A DNA stretch of 64,000 nucleotides from Paralithodes platypus (lineage: Eukaryota; Arthropoda; Malacostraca; Decapoda; Lithodidae): contig CM064506.1 of NCBI GenBank assembly GCA_032716605.1, positions 14,177,131 through 14,241,130 of the forward strand. The letters are read 5' to 3'. The translations under genes were made by a program, and so were the position numbers. Shown here piece by piece: positions 53,931 to 64,000 of this stretch. The notes under the pieces were generated by a model. It was not told the DNA's origin. It was given only the letters and a program-made list of their open reading frames with translations, and searched no databases. The first letter of the stretch is position 1; every line of letters begins with the position of its first letter.

Positions 53931-54133
53931 TGTGCGTGTGGTAGGGTAATGTTATGGTGTTTGGGAATGATGTAGTGGTGCGGGTTTTATATCACTGGGT
54001 TTATCGTTTGATGGAAAAGCCTTGTTATTCGCTTCGTTATTGTAAGTGTGAGAGTGAGTGAGAGTGTAAGTGCTTGCTTGAGTGAGTGCGTGTGTGTGTG
54101 GGCGAGCGTATGTGTGTGTACATTTGTGTGTTT

Positions 54134-54233
54134 NNNNNNNNNNNNNNNNNNNNNNNNNNNNNNNNNNNNNNNNNNNNNNNNNNNNNNNNNNNNNNNNNNN
54201 NNNNNNNNNNNNNNNNNNNNNNNNNNNNNNNNN
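54134..54233. other. Assembly gap, 100 N
   Basis: Exactly 100 unknown bases, the usual placeholder for a gap of unknown size. The left flank is TG-rich satellite. Open frames that cross it are meaningless. Confidence 0.99.
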
Positions 54234-54284
54234 CGGTACAGTACAAGCAGTAATGATTGGTCTATAGGCGGGATCACACCATAC

Positions 54285-54655
54285 AGTTTTCTATCAAAAA
54301 ATGTACAGTACAAATATATCTTGAAGGGGGGTCTTGGTGTTTTTTTATTTTTATTTTTTTTTAACCCTTTGAGTACCAGCGACGTGTGTTATATATTTTT
54401 TTCTAGCTATATTTAGACGATAGAATGCAGCTTAAGAAGGCTCTGTGGTAGTTATAAGGGTTGGTTGAGATAGTTTGAAGCCTTATTATTGCTAGAGGTC
54501 CTGCCGAAGCTGAATAAAATCGTCTAATAATTGCCAGACTATGATTTTTTGTGTAAAAAAAAATTTTACACAAAAACAATTTTTTTTTTTAATAGGACGT
54601 CCCTGGTACTGAATGGGTTAAGCTTGATGGAGGTCTAGGGAGGGAAACTAAAAGA
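54285..54655 (+). mobile_element. TTAA-B right part carrying a C element
   Basis: TCTATCAAAAAATGTACAG and CTTGAAGGGGGGTCTTGG lead into a C element. After it, TTAAGCTTGATGGAGGTC resumes without loss. Confidence 0.75.
54361..54621 (+). mobile_element. TTAA-C element, complete, 253 bp
   Basis: TTAA 54361-54364 and 54618-54621 flank CCCTTTGAGTACCAGCGACG ... CGTCCCTGGTACTGAATGGG. The C-rich TTAACCC start and TTAA duplication are as in the piggyBac superfamily. It sits in a known B sequence, so both boundaries are exact. Confidence 0.85.
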
Positions 54656-54683
54656 ATAATATAAAGATACATGTATATATGTA

Positions 54684-54894
54684 CGGTCGCGCTAATAAGT
54701 CATGTTCCAGCTGTCATTACGTTTGGCTTGCTCTGTGCTGTATTAATGTCTGTTAGATGTTGAATAGGGTGGGTAAGTGTAGGAAAATGTTTGCATATTT
54801 CACTCGATATGAAGAAATGAAGCTTAGATATTGCTGATACCAATTATTGATCAAAACATACTTGGTGCCGAGACATGACTTATTAGCGCGACTG
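54684..54894. mobile_element. Mariner-type MITE, 211 bp
   Basis: It is TA-flanked (54682-54683, 54895-54896), with ends CGGTCGCGCTAATAAGTCAT and ATGACTTATTAGCGCGACTG, a nearly perfect 20-bp TIR. Confidence 0.8.
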
Positions 54895-54996
54895 TACGGT
54901 ATATACAAAGGCACATACCCCATAGGTGGGGGTGGCCGACTCGAGACAGAGACAGATAAATCAAATTAATAAGCAAAGCAATACGCCCCTCCCCCT

Positions 54997-55606
54997 TTAA
55001 GGAGAGAGGGGCCGTTTTTTTTTTTTTTTTTTTGGCCTATCACCGGTAATTAATGTATTCCTTTATTTTTTAGTTTCCTCGCTATAGTCTATTCGCTGTA
55101 AGTAGGCGAGAAATCATGACCTCTATCCTCTGTATCTCAAAAAGGGCTAGAGCAAATTGGCTGTAAATTTCCACATCTATTCCTTAACTGACTCTTCCTA
55201 AATGGTAGAAATATTAGCTCGATTACTCAAGTCGTTTTTTAGTTACAGAGGTTAGAGGTCATGATTTCTCGCCTACTTACAGCGAACAGACTATAGACCT
55301 CCATCAAACTTAGAAAAACATACCCTAGACCCCCCCCCCCCTCAAGATAAATTTTTACATTTTTCGGTAGAAAAATTTCCCGGCCGAAGGCAGTTTCCTC
55401 TTATAATTACAGGCTTGCTATCGCTCGCCAGGAAAAAATCGACACCTAAATGACACGATACCGGTAAGTCTTGAAATTGACAACGAAATGGGGCGAACGG
55501 TGTTAAAATCGCCAAACTAATGGGCCGAACGTCTTATAATCTCAAAACAAATGGGGCTTAACACGAGGGAGAAAGGGGACCAGAAAAACGGCTCATCTCC
55601 CCTTAA
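54997..55606 (-). mobile_element. TTAA-B element, complete, with a G-type MITE inserted
   Basis: It spans TTAA 54997-55000 to 55603-55606. The B sequence is split at CGCTA/GACCTCC by a 209-bp TA-flanked element and is otherwise intact. Confidence 0.85.
55085..55293. mobile_element. G-type MITE, copy 3, 209 bp
   Basis: The TIR of about 45 bp begins TAGTCTATTCGCTGTAAG and ends AGCGAACAGACTA. TA is duplicated at 55083-55084 and 55294-55295. The uninterrupted site is visible in other B copies as CGCTAGACCTCC. Confidence 0.85.
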
Positions 55607-55849
55607 TACACCCTTTGAATGCCCTTCCAATATATTACAGTGTGTTATGAGCGATTATACAAAGGAGGAATTTAGGAGTGGCCTTGAGTGTTTTGGCTGG
55701 TCACGCAGCAACCCTTAGCCTCGTTCTTAACCATTAATCATAGGATTCTCAATTTCTGACTAAATGCTCGTTTAAATAAATATTTTACACCGGTATCAGA
55801 AACTATACTGATTACCGGGGTACCGGTATATATAAATTAGGGAGACAAT

Positions 55850-55908
55850 ATATTTAGGTTACCGGTATATATATATACTGTATTACCGGTATATATATAT
55901 ACTGTATA

Positions 55909-55970
<62 letters not shown>
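55850..55970. repeat. (AT)n with ACCGGT interruptions
   Basis: (TA)n at 55907-55969 is preceded by TTACCGGTATAT twice. Confidence 0.9.
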
Positions 55971-55972
<2 letters not shown>

Positions 55973-56229
55973 TTGAGGGATAAAATCGGTGGAGTGACAA
56001 CTTTAATCCTCTCTTAACACCGTTACTCCCCACTCCCCCTCTCTCCAGGCTTCCTCCCTTCTACATCCCACTTCTCCATCGCTTCGTTTATCTTCGTGTT
56101 AAACTGTTATCTTCTTCAACTACTTTTCTATAACATAACGATTGAAACACTTACCGGTAACATGTGTAAAAGTTGTGTTACAATTGTATATACTATTTTA
56201 ACAATTGTAGGAAAAAATCGAGCAGGGTA
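55971..56229. other. Unassigned pyrimidine-biased stretch
   Basis: No repeat family or coding signal was recognised. Confidence 0.35.
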
Positions 56230-56280
56230 GTAAGGGGGGGGGAAAGGGGGGGGGGGAAGGGAGGGGGGGGGGGCTATACC
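56230..56280 (+). repeat. G-rich tract
   Basis: Runs of 6-11 G separated by single bases could form quadruplexes. Confidence 0.85.
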
Positions 56281-56499
56281 CTGGAGAGGCCACAGTGGCA
56301 TGTGATAAGGAGTTGCTGGATCTCCTGTTTCATTTTCCTGGCTTCCCTCACTGTTTCTATGTGTGCCTCACCTACACAGAGTAATCCAGCTGACTTTCAC
56401 AAACACCTCCTCCTCCTATTAATTTCACTACACTTAACAAGCACATTACACTTCTTTTCAACACACCTAAATTACCTCTGACGTACGGTACGGTACCGG

Positions 56500-56580
56500 T
56501 ACCTTGATTTTGGCTCTCTTGTTACACTTGTTACAGGCAGCTTTGCCTTTTGTCTCCTTCATGCACATAAACAAAAATCC
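56500..56580 (+). mobile_element. LINE 3-prime end scrap
   Basis: CCTTGATTTTGGCTCTC and TTACAGGCAGCTTTGCC followed by a CACATAAACAAAA end repeat the 3-prime tail of the LINE at 5700-7375 (about 7290-7365). Confidence 0.5.
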
Positions 56581-56829
56581 TCTATACCGGTACCTTCAAA
56601 GTTACAATACGGTACCTTTACTCCACTCTCTAGTCTAATTTTCTTCCATTCCTTCTTATCCTCTTTCTCGTATTGTTTTCCTTCTTCTCTCTTCTTCCTC
56701 CTCTCCCTCACACCTCCTCCTCCTCCTCACACATCCTCCACCTCCTCCACCCACTTTCTCCCAAGACCCAACAAACCGCATAGTAACTCCTTCCCTTTCA
56801 CTTTCTGTGCGACCGTGTTTCTACCCCCA

Positions 56830-57031
56830 CCCTCTGTGTGTGTGTGTGGGTGTGTGTGTGTGTGGGAGGGGGGGGGGGGGGGTTAATGGTGTGTGTGTGT
56901 GTGTGTGTGTGGGTGGTGGTTGTTGTGTGGTGTGGTGTGGGGGGGGGGGGGGGGGGGGGTTTGGCATGTACGGTACCGGTTTCTCAACAAAATCATAATA
57001 CCCTCTCATATCCCAGTCTCTCTCACTCCCA

Positions 57032-57063
<32 letters not shown>

Positions 57064-57120
57064 CATCCACGGATCTTCCTCGTCCTCTCTCGTCTGCATC
57101 TCTCTCTCTCTCTCCATTAA
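56830..57120 (+). repeat. (TG)n, poly-G and (CT)n
   Basis: TG runs alternate with G runs (up to about 20 G at 56940-56959); (CT)n at 57038-57064. Confidence 0.9.
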
Positions 57121-57218
57121 TAATTATGCTTCAGTATCAACGAAATTTGACCAAGGCCAAAATAATGATAAATATATTGTAATGACGTGCCGTATGGTTT
57201 ACTGCGGTATTTTGTATC

Positions 57219-57221
<3 letters not shown>

Positions 57222-57284
<63 letters not shown>

Positions 57285-57362
57285 TCAGTGAACAGGAATA
57301 TTGCACAAGGACAAAACAATAATATACTGGATGCTTTAGGAGCCAGTTATTCTCACATATCA

Positions 57363-57416
<54 letters not shown>

Positions 57417-57506
57417 CTTCAGTAAACAGGAATATTGCACAAGGACAAAATAATATACCGGTACGCTAATGTACCAGTATGCTTTAGGAGCCTGTTATTC
57501 TCACAT

Positions 57507-57600
<94 letters not shown>
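57222..57600 (+). repeat. Tandem duplication of (CT)n plus 85-100 bp unique sequence
   Basis: CTTCAGTGAACAGGAATATT (57283) and CTTCAGTAAACAGGAATATT (57418) head two copies, both ending TATTCTCACATATC and each set between (CT)n runs. Confidence 0.85.
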
Positions 57601-57601
<1 letters not shown>

Positions 57602-57699
57602 TACACACACTTTAATTGGCATTACGTCAGGTTCTCTAAAGGTATACAGTATAGCTAATGTACCGGTCGATTTGTTTTATTATTATTAGTATTATGATT

Positions 57700-57800
57700 T
57701 GTAGTACCGGTAGTAGTAGTAGTAGTAATATTGGTAGTAGTATTGCTATTAGTATTAGTAGTAGTAGTAGTAGTAGTAGTACCGTAGTAGTAGTAGTAGT
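57700..57800 (+). repeat. (TAG)n
   Basis: AGTAGTAGT runs are broken by ATTGGTAG and ACCGTAG. Confidence 0.9.
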
Positions 57801-57885
57801 ATAATCATTACGTTTTGTTTAGTTATTGAATAGAGAAGGTCCAGTTTGAACAGCAACTTCTATATATTACGTAACTTAGCTTTAC

Positions 57886-58100
57886 TTAACCCATACAGTA
57901 CCGGTGATGTCCTCTTCATTATATTGTGGCAACTACTAGACGATGTTATTCAGATTAGGAAGGACCTCTACCAATATTAAGGCTTCCAACTATCTCAACC
58001 AACCCTCTTAACTACCACAGATCCTTCCTAAGCTGCATAGTATCGACTGAATATAGCTAGAATATGAGATAACACACGTCGCTGGAACTCAAAGGGTTAA
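57886..58100 (-). mobile_element. TTAA-C element, complete
   Basis: It spans TTAA 57886-57889 to TTAA 58097-58100. The right end is CACACGTCGCTGGAACTCAA then AGGG. No transposase frame is present. Confidence 0.8.
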
Positions 58101-58129
58101 CCTAGTCTAATTAAATATTGCCTATTAAA

Positions 58130-58215
58130 CCCCTTCAACACCATGACCCACTTTTTACCATTGATCCTGGCTAACATCAGCCGATTTTGTGCGGCCTAAC
58201 CCTATTATAAGCATT
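58130..58215 (+). mobile_element. C-type fragment
   Basis: TTAAACCCCTTCAACACC and GATCCTGGCTAACATCAG resemble the diverged copy at 12535. Confidence 0.4.
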
Positions 58216-58254
58216 ATAAGTACTGTACCGGTATTTTGTTTATAACATTAATGG

Positions 58255-58597
58255 TTAAGGGGAGATGGGTTGTTTTTCTGGTCCCCCTTCTTCCTCATGT
58301 TTAGCCCCATTAGTTTAAAAATCTTAAGACGTTCGGCGTATAAGCTTGGCGATTTTAAGACTATTCGCCCCATTTCTTTGTCAATATTTGAACTTTTTGT
58401 GTCATTTAGGTGTCGATATATTCCTAGCAAGCGATAGCAGGGGGAACATTTAAGAAAAACCAGCCTTCGGCCAGGACATTCGAAAAATGTACAAATATAT
58501 CTTGAAGGAGGATCTGGGGGGAGGCCTAAGGAGGAAATTTTAAAAAATTATACAAAAATACATAAATGAGGAAATCTATACGCCCATCCTCCCTTAA
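58255..58597 (+). mobile_element. TTAA-B element, complete
   Basis: It spans TTAA 58255-58258 to 58594-58597. The GC-hairpin arm is shortened and the TTTTTCTACC part of the second hairpin is missing. Confidence 0.75.
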
Positions 58598-58655
58598 TTA
58601 ATATATACGCCCATCCCCCCCCTTAATTAATCTATACGCCCATCCCCCCCTTAAT
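58575..58655 (+). repeat. Triplicated right end of a B element
   Basis: CTATACGCCCATCC-type ends with CCCTTAATTAAT occur three times in a row. Confidence 0.8.
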
Positions 58656-58779
58656 TAATATATCTTCGGCATCTCCGAAATGTACATACCGGTACCAGTA
58701 ACTGTAAATTGACATACCGTACCACTAAACGTAAAGATATGTTACCAGTATTTACTATCAACAACACAATATTTACTGT

Positions 58780-58785
58780 GGGTGT

Positions 58786-58862
<77 letters not shown>

Positions 58863-59050
58863 CTAGGCTACGTAGTTATATAGGTAGGTAGATAGATAGA
58901 TAGATAGATAGATTATAGATAGATAGATAGAGAGAGAGCGAGAGAGAAGACTGTCAACATCCTAGTGGGAATTATAACGAACAAGATATTAATAGCCTGG
59001 GAGCGACACACTTCAGTAATTGGGGCCCTTATTATATAATTATATATAAT

Positions 59051-59081
<31 letters not shown>

Positions 59082-59145
59082 CAGATAGATAGATAGAGAT
59101 ATAGAGATAGATATATATGTGCGTATGTGTGTGTGTGTGTGTATA
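58780..59145 (+). repeat. (TG)n and (GATA)n
   Basis: (TG)n at 58789-58850 and GATA runs at 58888-58935 and 59053-59120. Confidence 0.9.
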
Positions 59146-59299
59146 AACAGGATACTGAAGTCCATCAAGGCCATTCACAATTTTTACCGTTTCTAGACGG
59201 TCATCACTGGACATCTGTGCCACATATCTAGCTATCAATCATATGCTGCCGGAACACCTAATTGGTACTGCAAGGTTTCTGTGGTGTGTGAATCTATGG

Positions 59300-59312
59300 A
59301 ACACACACACAT

Positions 59313-59349
<37 letters not shown>

Positions 59350-59370
59350 CTGTATATATATATATATATT
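59300..59370 (+). repeat. (CA)n and (AT)n
   Basis: Short adjoining dinucleotide runs with TACTGTATA between. Confidence 0.85.
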
Positions 59371-59721
59371 CAATAAGATGAAGATAGGAAAAACAATTAA
59401 GAAATGTATTATGAAGTACCGTACCGTATGGTATCAATACTGACTCCCTAAACTTAGTTTTTCATATTCCTTGGCATTGAATTGAATATTACAAGAAATT
59501 CACGAAATCGAATATTAAAATAATCATTACGGAAACAATACAAAATCTACAGATGATTTATTGGTGTTTAAATAAAGTATTGATACCATGCACCTTCGTA
59601 CAGCATTGAACGTTTTCGTTATTCATTTTCTTTACATGAAAAATGGGTTGAAACTGACGAAAAACATACAAATTCCCTCCTTTTTGCATGGCAGTTTTGT
59701 GTATTGCTAAATGAAATAAAT

Positions 59722-60201
59722 GGATATGTACCGGTAACTGAGTAGTGCATGATGGATATGTACCGGTAACTGAGTAGTGCATGATGGATATGTACCGGTA
59801 ACTGAGTAGTGCATGATGGATATGTACCGGTAACTGAGTAGTGCATGATGGATATGTACCGGTAACTGAGTAGTGCATGATGGATATGTACCGGTAACTG
59901 AGTAGTGCATGATGGATATGTACCGGTAACTGAGTAGTGCATGATGGATATGTACCGGTAACTGAGTAGTGCATGATGGATATGTACCGGTAACTGACTA
60001 GTGCATGATGGATATGTACCGGTAACGGAGTAGTGCATGATGGATATGTACCGGTAACTGAGTAGTGCATGATGGATATGTACCGGTAACTGAGTAGTGC
60101 ATGATGGATATGTACCGGTAACTGAGTAGTGCATGATGGATATGTACCGGTAACTGAGTAGTGCATGATGGATATGTACCGGTAACTGAGTAGTGCATGA
60201 T
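59722..60201 (+). repeat. 32-bp tandem array, 15 copies
   Basis: The unit is GGATATGTACCGGTAACTGA plus GTAGTGCATGAT. Only two point differences were noticed (near 59998 and 60027). Each unit carries TACCGGTA. Confidence 0.95.
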
Positions 60202-60220
60202 GGAGTATAATATCAATACT

Positions 60221-60602
60221 TTAAGGGGAGATGGGCCGGTTTTCTGGATTACTTCCTCCCTCATGTTTAGCCCCATTAGTTTTCAGATGTTAAGAGGTTT
60301 TTCCCATTAATTAGTCGATTTTAAGACCTTTCGCCCCATTGCTACGTCAATATTTAGACCTTTCGTGCTATTTAGATGTCGATTTTTTCCCTGGCGAACG
60401 ATAGTGAGCATGTAACGTTGGAACAACCGGCCTTCGGCCGGGAAATTTTTCTAACGAAAAATGTACAAACTAATCTAGAAGGGGGATCTATTAGATGTTT
60501 TTTTTTAAATTTGCTGGAGGTCTAGGGAGGAAACTAAAATAATAATGAATCCATGCAAAAATCGCCCAAAAATTGAACCATCCCCCCTTTAAAGAGGCAC
60601 GG
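60221..60602 (+). mobile_element. TTAA-B element, complete
   Basis: It lies between TTAA 60221-60224 and 60599-60602, directly between the 32-bp array and dispersed repeat E. It has an intact CCGGCCTTCGGCCGG hairpin and belongs to the GATGGTTCA subfamily like 47677-48487. Confidence 0.85.
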
Positions 60603-60939
60603 CATAACAATCTCCTCTGTAGCTTGCTTCATCTGCCCATGGCGATCCATTGCAAATACTATTTGATGTTTTATTTGCAATATTCAACTCATCGTCACGA
60701 GAAAGTGAAGAAAGCTACAAAACATTTATTGGTGTCTGTGAAAAATGTATTGGATACATTATCAAACACTACTTATGTTCTTCTCTATACCATTCTATTT
60801 GAGGGATAATTGCTTACAAAATGACGGAAAAACGCAAACAAGTTGATTTTTATGGACCATAACTGCAAACAATTATCCCCAAAAGCCTGTGCATAAAACA
60901 TTTATTTACTCTTAATCTTTCATTTCTGGAAGTATTTAA
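60603..60939 (+). repeat. Dispersed repeat E, copy 2
   Basis: It is complete and edged by TTAA at both sides (60599-60602, 60936-60939), with no clear inverted ends. It may be another TTAA-using element. Confidence 0.65.
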
Positions 60940-61304
60940 GGGAGCCCACCTCACTTTTTTCTCTTTCTCTCCCTCTCTCTTTAGCTTGTATCCATTCGGC
61001 CCCATTCAGCCTACTGTTTTACCCCCATCCAGGTGTCAATATTTTCCTGACGAGCGGTAGCGAGCCAGCATATATATATTTGTTTTGACAGCAAGCTAAA
61101 TTTGTACATTTTTCGATAGAAAAATGTCTCCGGCGAATCCGGATGTCTTCATACAATGCTGGCTCGCTATCGCTCGCCAGGAAGATATCGACACCTGGAT
61201 AAGGATAAACGTCTTAAAACAGTTGGCTGAATGGGGCCGAATGGATACAAGCGAGGGAAAGAGAGAACAGGAGAAAAAGATAAAAAAGGCAGGTGACCCC
61301 TTAA
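60936..61304. mobile_element. TTAA-A element, complete
   Basis: The bounds are TTAA 60936-60939 and 61301-61304. Its left TTAA is also the right edge of dispersed repeat E, so the two are directly adjacent. The left arm lacks the TTAAGACG segment seen in other copies. Confidence 0.85.
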
Positions 61305-61399
61305 CAAAACTCGCGGGACACCCTGTATACATATACACTACTATATATGGACTGTAGGCCTATATGATGATGCAGTTGTTAACGCCGTACACTCCCTTG

Positions 61400-61528
61400 G
61401 TTGACAGGGATAGGGCGTGTCCTTGTTACAGGGATTTTACTGTACATTTGCCACGAATCGCTAGATCTGAGTGTGGGATTCAACTGCCTATCCTTCTATC
61501 AGCAGTCAGACGCACTACCGACCATGCC
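61400..61528 (-). mobile_element. tRNA-like SINE fragment
   Basis: Minus strand: GCATGGTCGGTAGTGCGTCT, an anticodon-like middle and GGCAGTTGAATCCC mimic A and B boxes at tRNA spacing. (AT)n follows on the plus strand. Confidence 0.4.
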
Positions 61529-61550
61529 AAAGCCCGCGAGATATATACAA

Positions 61551-61555
<5 letters not shown>

Positions 61556-61594
<39 letters not shown>

Positions 61595-61610
61595 CACACA
61601 CACACACTCT
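61556..61610 (+). repeat. (AT)n and (CA)n
   Basis: (AT)18 is followed by (CA)6. Confidence 0.9.
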
Positions 61611-61759
61611 TGGACTCCCCACTCTCACCCTCGCTCTCCACGGTAATTTAACCCAAATCCCATCGCTAACAACCGCTTAATTACCCTGAGATAACCACAG
61701 GTAAATACTCAGGACATACGGTAATCACAGTAAGTCACTCTATGACAACACGGAAATAG

Positions 61760-62320
61760 TGGAAAAAGGCGCGAAAAGGGGAAAAACAAGAGACGGTCGG
61801 TGAGGTTTGTTTACATTTTTGCGCGCGTTATTTGGTGGTGTTAAGTTACAGTATGGAGTGATATATATGTCTCAGTTTTATTATTTCTCTATTTACATAT
61901 TCTCTCTCACACTCACTCTCTCTCTCTCTCTCTCTTCCTCGTTATCCTTTCCTTCCACCTTCCATTACTTCCGGGTTTGCTACATCTAGCCTACTAGAAT
62001 AAGTCCTGACCAACTGTAATAGAAATAATTGTTATGTGTATTTATCAGAGATATTAGGCAGTTGAGAGATTTACATATATTTACATGTTTACATAGATTT
62101 ACATAACTACAGTAGCTAGTGTATTTATGTAACTATATGTAAACATGTAAGTATATGTAAATCTCTCTCAGCTGCTAAATACCTCTGATAAATACACTTT
62201 ACATAATTATCTATGACAGCACAGATTTATGGGGAAAAGCGCGAAAATGTGAAAAACAAGATACGGTCGGTAAGGTTTGTTTACATTTTTGCGCAGGCTT
62301 TTTACAGTAGCGTGTGTATC
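61760..62320 (+). repeat. Direct repeat pair around a palindrome
   Basis: GGTCGGTGAGGTTTGTTTAC at 61795 and GGTCGGTAAGGTTTGTTTAC at 62264, each followed by ATTTTTGCGC, belong to two blocks of about 80 bp flanking a (CT)n run and the 62025-62210 palindrome. Confidence 0.75.
62025..62210. mobile_element. 186-bp palindromic element
   Basis: The arms, GTGTATTTATCAGAG (from 62036) and CTCTGATAAATACAC (to 62197) and inwards, pair almost completely. They extend outwards into ATAATTGTTAT / ACATAATTAT. The two surrounding blocks at 61760-61860 and 62215-62320 are direct repeats. Confidence 0.7.
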
Positions 62321-62376
62321 TCAATTATATAGTGGCACGCGCTCACAGGTACGGACAATATGTTCGAGTCATGTGC

Positions 62377-62755
62377 TTAACGGAGCCCACCTCGTTTATT
62401 TCTCTCTATCTACCTCTCTCTCTTGGTTATATCCATTCAGTCCCATTCAGCCTACTGTTTTAAGAAGTTTATCCCAATTCAGGTGTTGATTTTTTCCTGG
62501 CGAGCGGTAGCGAGTCATCATATTTTGTTAATATGTTTTTTTCACAGCAGGCTAATTTTGTAAATTTTTCGATAGAAAAATGTCTCTGGCAAAGCCGGAT
62601 TTCTCCATACAATGCTGGCTCGCTATCGATCGCCAGGAAGAAATCGACACCTAGATGGGGATAACAGTCTTACAACAGTAGGGTGAATGGGGCCAAATGG
62701 ATACAAGCCAGAGAAAGCGAGAAAAGGAGAGAAAACAAACGATGACCCCCCTTAA
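62377..62755. mobile_element. TTAA-A element, complete
   Basis: The bounds are TTAA 62377-62380 and 62752-62755. The right TTAA is at once the left boundary of a B element, giving a tandem A-B pair sharing one TTAA. Confidence 0.85.
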
Positions 62756-63059
62756 CGGGAGGTTAGTTTGCTCTCTAAACCGCTATCAAACATTAACATA
62801 CCCCAAACACCCCTCTTCAAGATCAATTTGTACCATTTTTGGTAGTAAAATGTCCAGGCCGAAGGCCGATTCCTCCAAATTACAGTTTCACTAATGCTTG
62901 CCAAGAAATACTCAACACCTAAATGGCACGAAAGGTCTTAATATTGACAAATAAATGGGACAAAAGGTCTTAAAATCGTCAAACTAATGGGGCGAAAGTC
63001 ATAAAATGTCTAAACATGAGGGATAAGGGGGTCCTGAAAAATTAAAAACCTTCCTTTAA
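62752..63059 (-). mobile_element. TTAA-B element
   Basis: It shares TTAA 62752-62755 with an A element and ends TTTCCTTTAATGG. Stem CAGGCCGAAGGCCGA has one arm base changed. Confidence 0.75.
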
Positions 63060-63149
63060 TGGCTTGAAACGAGGCACAGGTGCTTATCGAGCCCATTCAA
63101 AAGCATATATTTCTACGAGGCCATCTAAGATTAGCTATAGGCTACTCAT

Positions 63150-63370
63150 GTTTTTTTTAAACTGGCGAAAAGTTTAATCCTCTAGCAGTTGATTTTTCGA
63201 TACGGTACTTGGTGGAACAATATGAAACTCCTACGCGTCTGCATCAAATATGAAACTCCTACGCGTCTGCATCAAATTATAGACAGGTTTCCACAAGTAA
63301 CACCACATTTGGCTATGACGAAATTGTACCGTAATTGCTGAATAATTTAAATGGGGATAAGTTACAAGTG
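63150..63370. mobile_element. H-type MITE, diverged
   Basis: CTCTAGCAGTTGATTTTTCG and TACGGTACTTGGTGGAACAA resemble the interior of 37035-37225. A 28-bp tandem duplication (ATATGAAACTCCTACGCGTC twice, 63220-63277) lies inside. Confidence 0.4.
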
Positions 63371-63435
63371 AAAGTGACAGTGCCAAATTCAAGGTATGTT
63401 AGAGTCACAGTGACGTGACAGAGGAGTTGTGACTA

Positions 63436-63439
<4 letters not shown>

Positions 63440-63500
<61 letters not shown>

Positions 63501-63740
63501 GTGATTTCAATGCATCAGCAAAAAGCAATCTCAAACAAGGACAACGTGTGTGTGACTAAGTGCATACGCGTGGTATTGTGTTGAGAGTGTGTGTGTGTGT
63601 CTGTTTGTGTGTGTGTCTGTTTGTGTGTGTGTCTGTTTATGTGTCTGTCTGTCTGTCTGTGTGTGTGTGTGTGTGTGTGTGTTCAACGCACTTATGTGGC
63701 AGCGCGTGAATGTGAATGATAGAGAGAGAGAGAGAGAGAG
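63440..63740 (+). repeat. (CT)n, (TG)n and (GA)n
   Basis: (CT)29 at 63441-63498, TGTGTCTGTT units at 63590-63680 and (GA)n at 63720-63740. Confidence 0.9.
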
Positions 63741-63932
63741 GTGGAAGTGTATGTACGCACGTGTGAGTTATGCGTATGAGTGTGTAACTGTAGGCATGTG
63801 CGTGTGTGTGTGTCCATAAGGGCATGACGTTGAGTGTGTGCGCATGTGTGTGGCAACGAGACAGAGCTACCGGTACAAGGAATAGTTAATATCTCAAAGA
63901 CCCTGCGTTCCAACGCACGGAATTAGTCTCAT

Positions 63933-64000
63933 TTAAAGGGAGATGGGTCGTTTTTCTGGACCCCTTCTTCCTCATGTTTAGACCCATTAGTTTTCAGATT
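63933..64000 (+). mobile_element. TTAA-B element cut by the window end
   Basis: TTTAAAGGGAGATGGGTCG and CTCATGTTTAGACCCATTAG are the first 65 bp of the family. Confidence 0.7.

Noticed and set aside
54048..54416. Frames spanning the N run
   Set aside because: They are produced by translating unknown bases.
59558..60276. Minus-strand frames of up to 202 codons over the 32-bp array
   Set aside because: Repeat-driven frames that extend into a B element; no protein features.

Overview
ORGANISM AND CHARACTER. The window is metazoan nuclear DNA: split exons with GT..AG introns, several clades of non-LTR retrotransposons, tRNA-derived SINEs, hundreds of short transposon remnants, and very dense (CT)n, (TG)n, (AT)n and (GATA)n microsatellites. 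This mix, together with an F-type-lectin/sushi gene, best suits a decapod crustacean, although the sequence alone does not prove it. There are no bacterial operons or CRISPR arrays, and I found no convincing functional tRNA or rRNA gene. A 100-base run of N at 54134-54233 is an assembly gap.

HOST GENE (about 2.0-12.5 kb, minus strand). Four exons with matching splice sites and phases encode one sushi (CCP) domain, split over two exons, followed by most of an F-type lectin (fucolectin/FTP) domain, also split over two exons. Introns are 6.98, 1.61 and 1.43 kb and are filled with retrotransposon debris. The gene should continue past both the first and last exons seen here. The lectin domain has lost most of its canonical fucose-binding residues.

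TRANSPOSON LANDSCAPE. The dominant component is a set of short non-autonomous elements bounded by TTAA. Family B (about 330-370 bp, about 33 copies or fragments, ends TTAAGGGGAG...CTCCCCTTAA) has a central double hairpin. Family A (about 360-380 bp, 8 copies) is almost a perfect palindrome built from a sequence shared with B. Family C (about 215-250 bp, ends TTAACCC.../...GGGTTAA, piggyBac-like) and a single family D element also lie in TTAA. Filled-versus-empty comparisons (A in B at 1 kb, C in B at 11.6 and 54.4 kb) show TTAA target duplication directly. TA-flanked mariner-type MITEs, long palindromic elements and SINEs are interspersed.

RETROTRANSPOSONS. A nearly full-length CR1-like LINE (41.2-45.7 kb, minus strand) keeps an intact ORF1 with PHD and CCHC zinc motifs and an ORF2 broken by frameshifts; both ends sit in (TG)n. 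Shorter LINE pieces lie at 2.2-3.4, 5.7-7.4, 7.9-9.3, 15.8-16.7, 17.0-17.5 and 35.4-36.3 kb.

UNEXPECTED GENE. At 46905-47510 an intact 201-codon ORF shows the His/Asp/Gln/Cys spacing of an adenovirus-type (C5, adenain/Polinton-like) cysteine protease, with a TATA box upstream. It sits between what look like the two ends of a family B element.

SATELLITES. Long arrays occur at 23.76-25.79 kb (28-bp G-quadruplex-type unit), 33.28-33.91 kb (52 bp x 12), 36.69-37.03 kb (31 bp x 11), 48.85-49.69 kb (21 bp x 40) and 59.72-60.20 kb (32 bp x 15). Everything was read by eye; family names A-D and similar are local labels, not database names.
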